From Branchipolynoe longqiensis (taxonomy: Eukaryota > Annelida > Polychaeta > Phyllodocida > Polynoidae): DNA of 64,000 nt. How positions within the stretch are numbered: the stretch's first letter is position 1; each line of letters opens with the position of its first letter. The stretch is from the NCBI GenBank assembly GCA_030323885.1, contig JASIRB010003884.1:1-64000 (forward strand), in the 5' to 3' direction. The notes under the pieces are model-generated. The model was given only the letters and a program-made list of their open reading frames with translations, searched no databases and had not been told where the DNA came from. Shown here one piece after another: positions 61,828 to 64,000 of the stretch. The position numbers and the translations under genes are program-made.

Positions 61828-62152
61828 CCGGGTGCCGTGGCCGAATGGGTAGAGCACACGCCTCCTGTGTAGTGCGGGAGATCGGGAGTTAAATTCCCGG
61901 TCGAGTCAAACTAATGACTTACAACATTGATACTTGTTGCTTCCTAGCTTGATGCTCAGCATTAATAATAATAGGATAGGGCAAGGACTGGTCAGTGTCA
62001 GGATAATATGCCTGAGTGGGATATTGGGCTATGGGACTGGTGGGCTGATTTCCCAGTGGGGCAGCACTATGTGTGTGCACTGTCACAAGTCGGTATCCAT
62101 CCTGATATGACATTAGATGTTGCCAGGACGTAAAACTCAAACAAGCAACCAC
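61828..62152 (+). mobile_element. SINE-A copy, full length, subtype 1 head
   Basis: 'gtgccgtggccgaatgggta' head; tail 'gttgccaggacgtaaaactc'. About 15 bp are missing at the usual 'ctataaagtcgccatgag' block. Confidence 0.78.
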
Positions 62153-62267
62153 TGAACAAACATGCAAACCGGACAGTCATATAATATCCCCCTAGAAATA
62201 TGTATTGGTGTGGATTGGTTCTGGAAGTGCAGTCTTATGGCTGGACGGCACAGCGCATTTAAATTAG

Positions 62268-62462
62268 ATGGTGTAGCCGAATGAGTTCAGCGCCCGCCTC
62301 CCATCCTTCATAGGTCATGGGTTTCAGAAACGCCTGAATTCAAACCGTGGTCGAAGCAAACCAATGACTTAAAGAGTTATCCTTATTGCTGCTATCTAGA
62401 GACTTAAAGAGTTATACTTGGTGCTGCTATCTAGACTGGCATTCAGCATTACTAACACAGGC
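62268..62462 (+). mobile_element. SINE-A copy, 3' truncated, with internal duplication
   Basis: Subtype 2 head 'gatggtgtagccgaatgagt'. A ~38-bp unit ('agacttaaagagttat' ... 'gctgctatctag') is duplicated in tandem at 62365-62440. It stops at 'agcattactaacacaggcc'. Confidence 0.7.
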
Positions 62463-62564
62463 CAAGAAGGAGCAGTGGAATGAGAAAGACCAATTGTCTG
62501 GAATGAGCTGGGACGCTCATTCGGGTTCATTGCTGGGCGCAGGGACCGCAAAGCTGACACGCCC

Positions 62565-62715
62565 CCCTCACCCCCCACCCCTGCCACTGCCGCCGGGGTG
62601 GGGGGCTGGGGGGGAGGGGGGAGGGGGGAGGTGGGGGGGGGAGGTGGAGGGGGGAGGGGGGATGGGGGATGGGGGAGGGGGGGAGGGGGGGAAGGCCCCC
62701 CCCCAACCCAACTGG
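62565..62715. repeat. G-rich low-complexity tract flanked by C runs
   Basis: About 120 bp of 'gggggagg'-type sequence between 'cccccctcacccccc' and 'ccccccccaaccc'. Likely able to form a hairpin or G-quadruplexes. Confidence 0.8.
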
Positions 62716-63601
62716 CAGGGGAGGGGGCTTCCACACAGACACTCAACTCCTGCCACTGGCCAACCAATCACACAGCCACAGAATAAAAGCACCTCCACGC
62801 CAGAATACCAATCAGATCACAAACTGGAGCCCGTGTCTCCACCCCATCTAATGGTCAGTCTGCAACAGCCTCTTTGACTGTGACTGACCACACCTACACA
62901 CCGCTTATTCACCCGCCCACCCACACCTGTGGACTGATTGGCCAAGCCAATCAAAACACAAAACAACAAACCAAACAACATTTATCAAATTACCATTCAA
63001 AGACATTTGACATTTGAGTTGTTATCTACCACACAATTGACACACAAGCAATTCAACTATCAAATTGGTATGATATTCAACAAATCATAACTATATTGTT
63101 CATTTACTTCTCTCATCACGAATATTATTCGCTGTGCTTGTTAAATGTTATCTTCTCATATAATCACTTCTTATTGCTATGTTATATCATCATATGTGGT
63201 GCATGTTACATCTCATCCCATGAACTGATCATATAACATGACCTTATGTCGGTCGTTGCTGCTCTCATGCCAACATAATTGATGATGATGGGGCGGAGAT
63301 GCCCGAATAAAAGCCATGTCTTCCCAAACTCAGCTTCCACGTCTTCTGTGCCGAGAGCAATGGTCTGCGATTGAACATTCCTCTTCTTAATCAACGGATG
63401 TACCCAAATAAAGGAAACGAAAAAGAGGCAACTATACAGGGTGGGGTACCTGCTGGCTACAAATCTTCTTCTTTTTCTGTTTGTTGTTGTTTCTAATTGA
63501 TCACTCCTGTTGCGTGGTCTCATAGATTGCTGATTGAAATTAGAAGCCAGGCATGACATAATTCATGCAGATTAACACATACATCCCACCCTCCCCCCTC
63601 A
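62716..63601. other. no gene supported
   Basis: A 117-codon minus-strand frame (63559-63206) includes KRRRFVASRYPTLYS and LFFVSFIWVHPL. I recognise no domain, and it is probably chance. Confidence 0.3.
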
Positions 63602-64000
63602 CCATGGGGCATAATCGATTAATCAACTCAGGTCACCCGAGCCACTTTTTGGCGCATGCGCACATCCTACAGACTCGAGTCGAATAATCGAATACGCTTC
63701 TCCGCGCTCGGGGTTGAAAAATGATTTCTTTTTTAATAACCGATAAAACTACAGCAAAATAGGATTTAAAGTATTTTATGATGGCCTAGTTTAGCTATAT
63801 TTCCATTTCATTAATCATTATTCTTTTTAAAAAACCATGTATGACTGGTACTGGTAGCTGTTATCCTGCAGGATGGTACCAGCACAAATGTGACATCATT
63901 GCACGTAGCCAACCCCAGCTACGAGGTGGGTTACTTGGGTCGGATCGTTTTGCACATGGCACGTGTATTTGGCGACTCTACACGCAGTGTTCGATTTGAA
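63602..64000. mobile_element. TIR element T1, copy 2 (cut by window end)
   Basis: 'gggcataatcgattaatcaa' corresponds to the left end of T1 at 57838. Similarity continues through 'gccactttttggcgcatgcg', 'agcaaaataggatttaa' and 'gtgttcgatttgaa' to the last base. The right inverted end lies outside. Confidence 0.7.

Overview
This is a repeat-dense piece of a metazoan nuclear genome, not a prokaryotic or organellar one. It carries tRNA-derived SINEs, LINE 3' ends, two long LTR retroelements, DNA-transposon relics and about ten minisatellite arrays. Only one segment looks like ordinary host coding sequence: a single GPCR exon. One SINE (24268-24608) has a body that resembles, from memory, a tRNA-SINE tail abundant in mollusc genomes. 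With the overall repertoire this suggests a marine lophotrochozoan, probably a mollusc; no search was run.

Layout. 1-147: end of an unrecognised open frame entering from the left. 0.5-5.5 kb: SINEs plus a head-to-head double LINE insertion (2043-3287) bounded by a 12-bp target duplication. 5.6-8.6 kb: AT runs, a 1.2-kb G-rich minisatellite and a 95-bp higher-order repeat. 8.85-10.1 kb: a foldback element packed with copies of one 14-bp motif. 10.6-14.7 kb: minisatellites and more SINEs. 15.0-21.7 kb: a GT/CA-rich minisatellite that changes strand, with a complete 4.9-kb Ty3/gypsy element (134-bp LTRs, 5-bp target duplication) inserted in its C-rich part. 21.9-28.0 kb: CAG-type and 48-bp minisatellites around further SINE and LTR-like debris. 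28.3-28.6 kb: a pogo/Tigger-like MITE.

28,771-43,694 is the main discovery: one Ty3/gypsy provirus of about 14.9 kb, with LTRs of 1.02-1.08 kb and an AGGT target duplication. Its order is LTR, primer site, an acidic pre-gag ORF, gag, protease, RT, RNase H, integrase with a long repeat-bearing tail, a 1.5-kb spacer, an envelope gene of the baculovirus-F/errantivirus type, 2.1 kb of repeat-rich 3' sequence, polypurine tract, LTR. Several frame changes and stops mean this copy is dead. A solo LTR of the same family (45,387-46,467, target duplication GCAT) lies 1.7 kb downstream.

47.5-49.5 kb: a GC-rich minus-strand unit with a gag-like protein and an AATAAA signal. 50-56 kb: SINEs, truncated RTE-like LINE ends, a MITE and the GPCR exon (53,069-53,514, minus). 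56-64 kb: SINEs (one nested in another), two copies of a TIR element, a diverged ~100-bp tandem array and G/C-rich tracts.

The coding parts belong to selfish elements. In the large provirus gag would form the particle, protease/RT/RNase H/integrase copy and insert the genome, and the envelope would allow cell-to-cell spread. The GPCR exon is the only sign of a host gene; its other exons are not visible. Coordinates of repeats were read by eye and may be off by a few bases.
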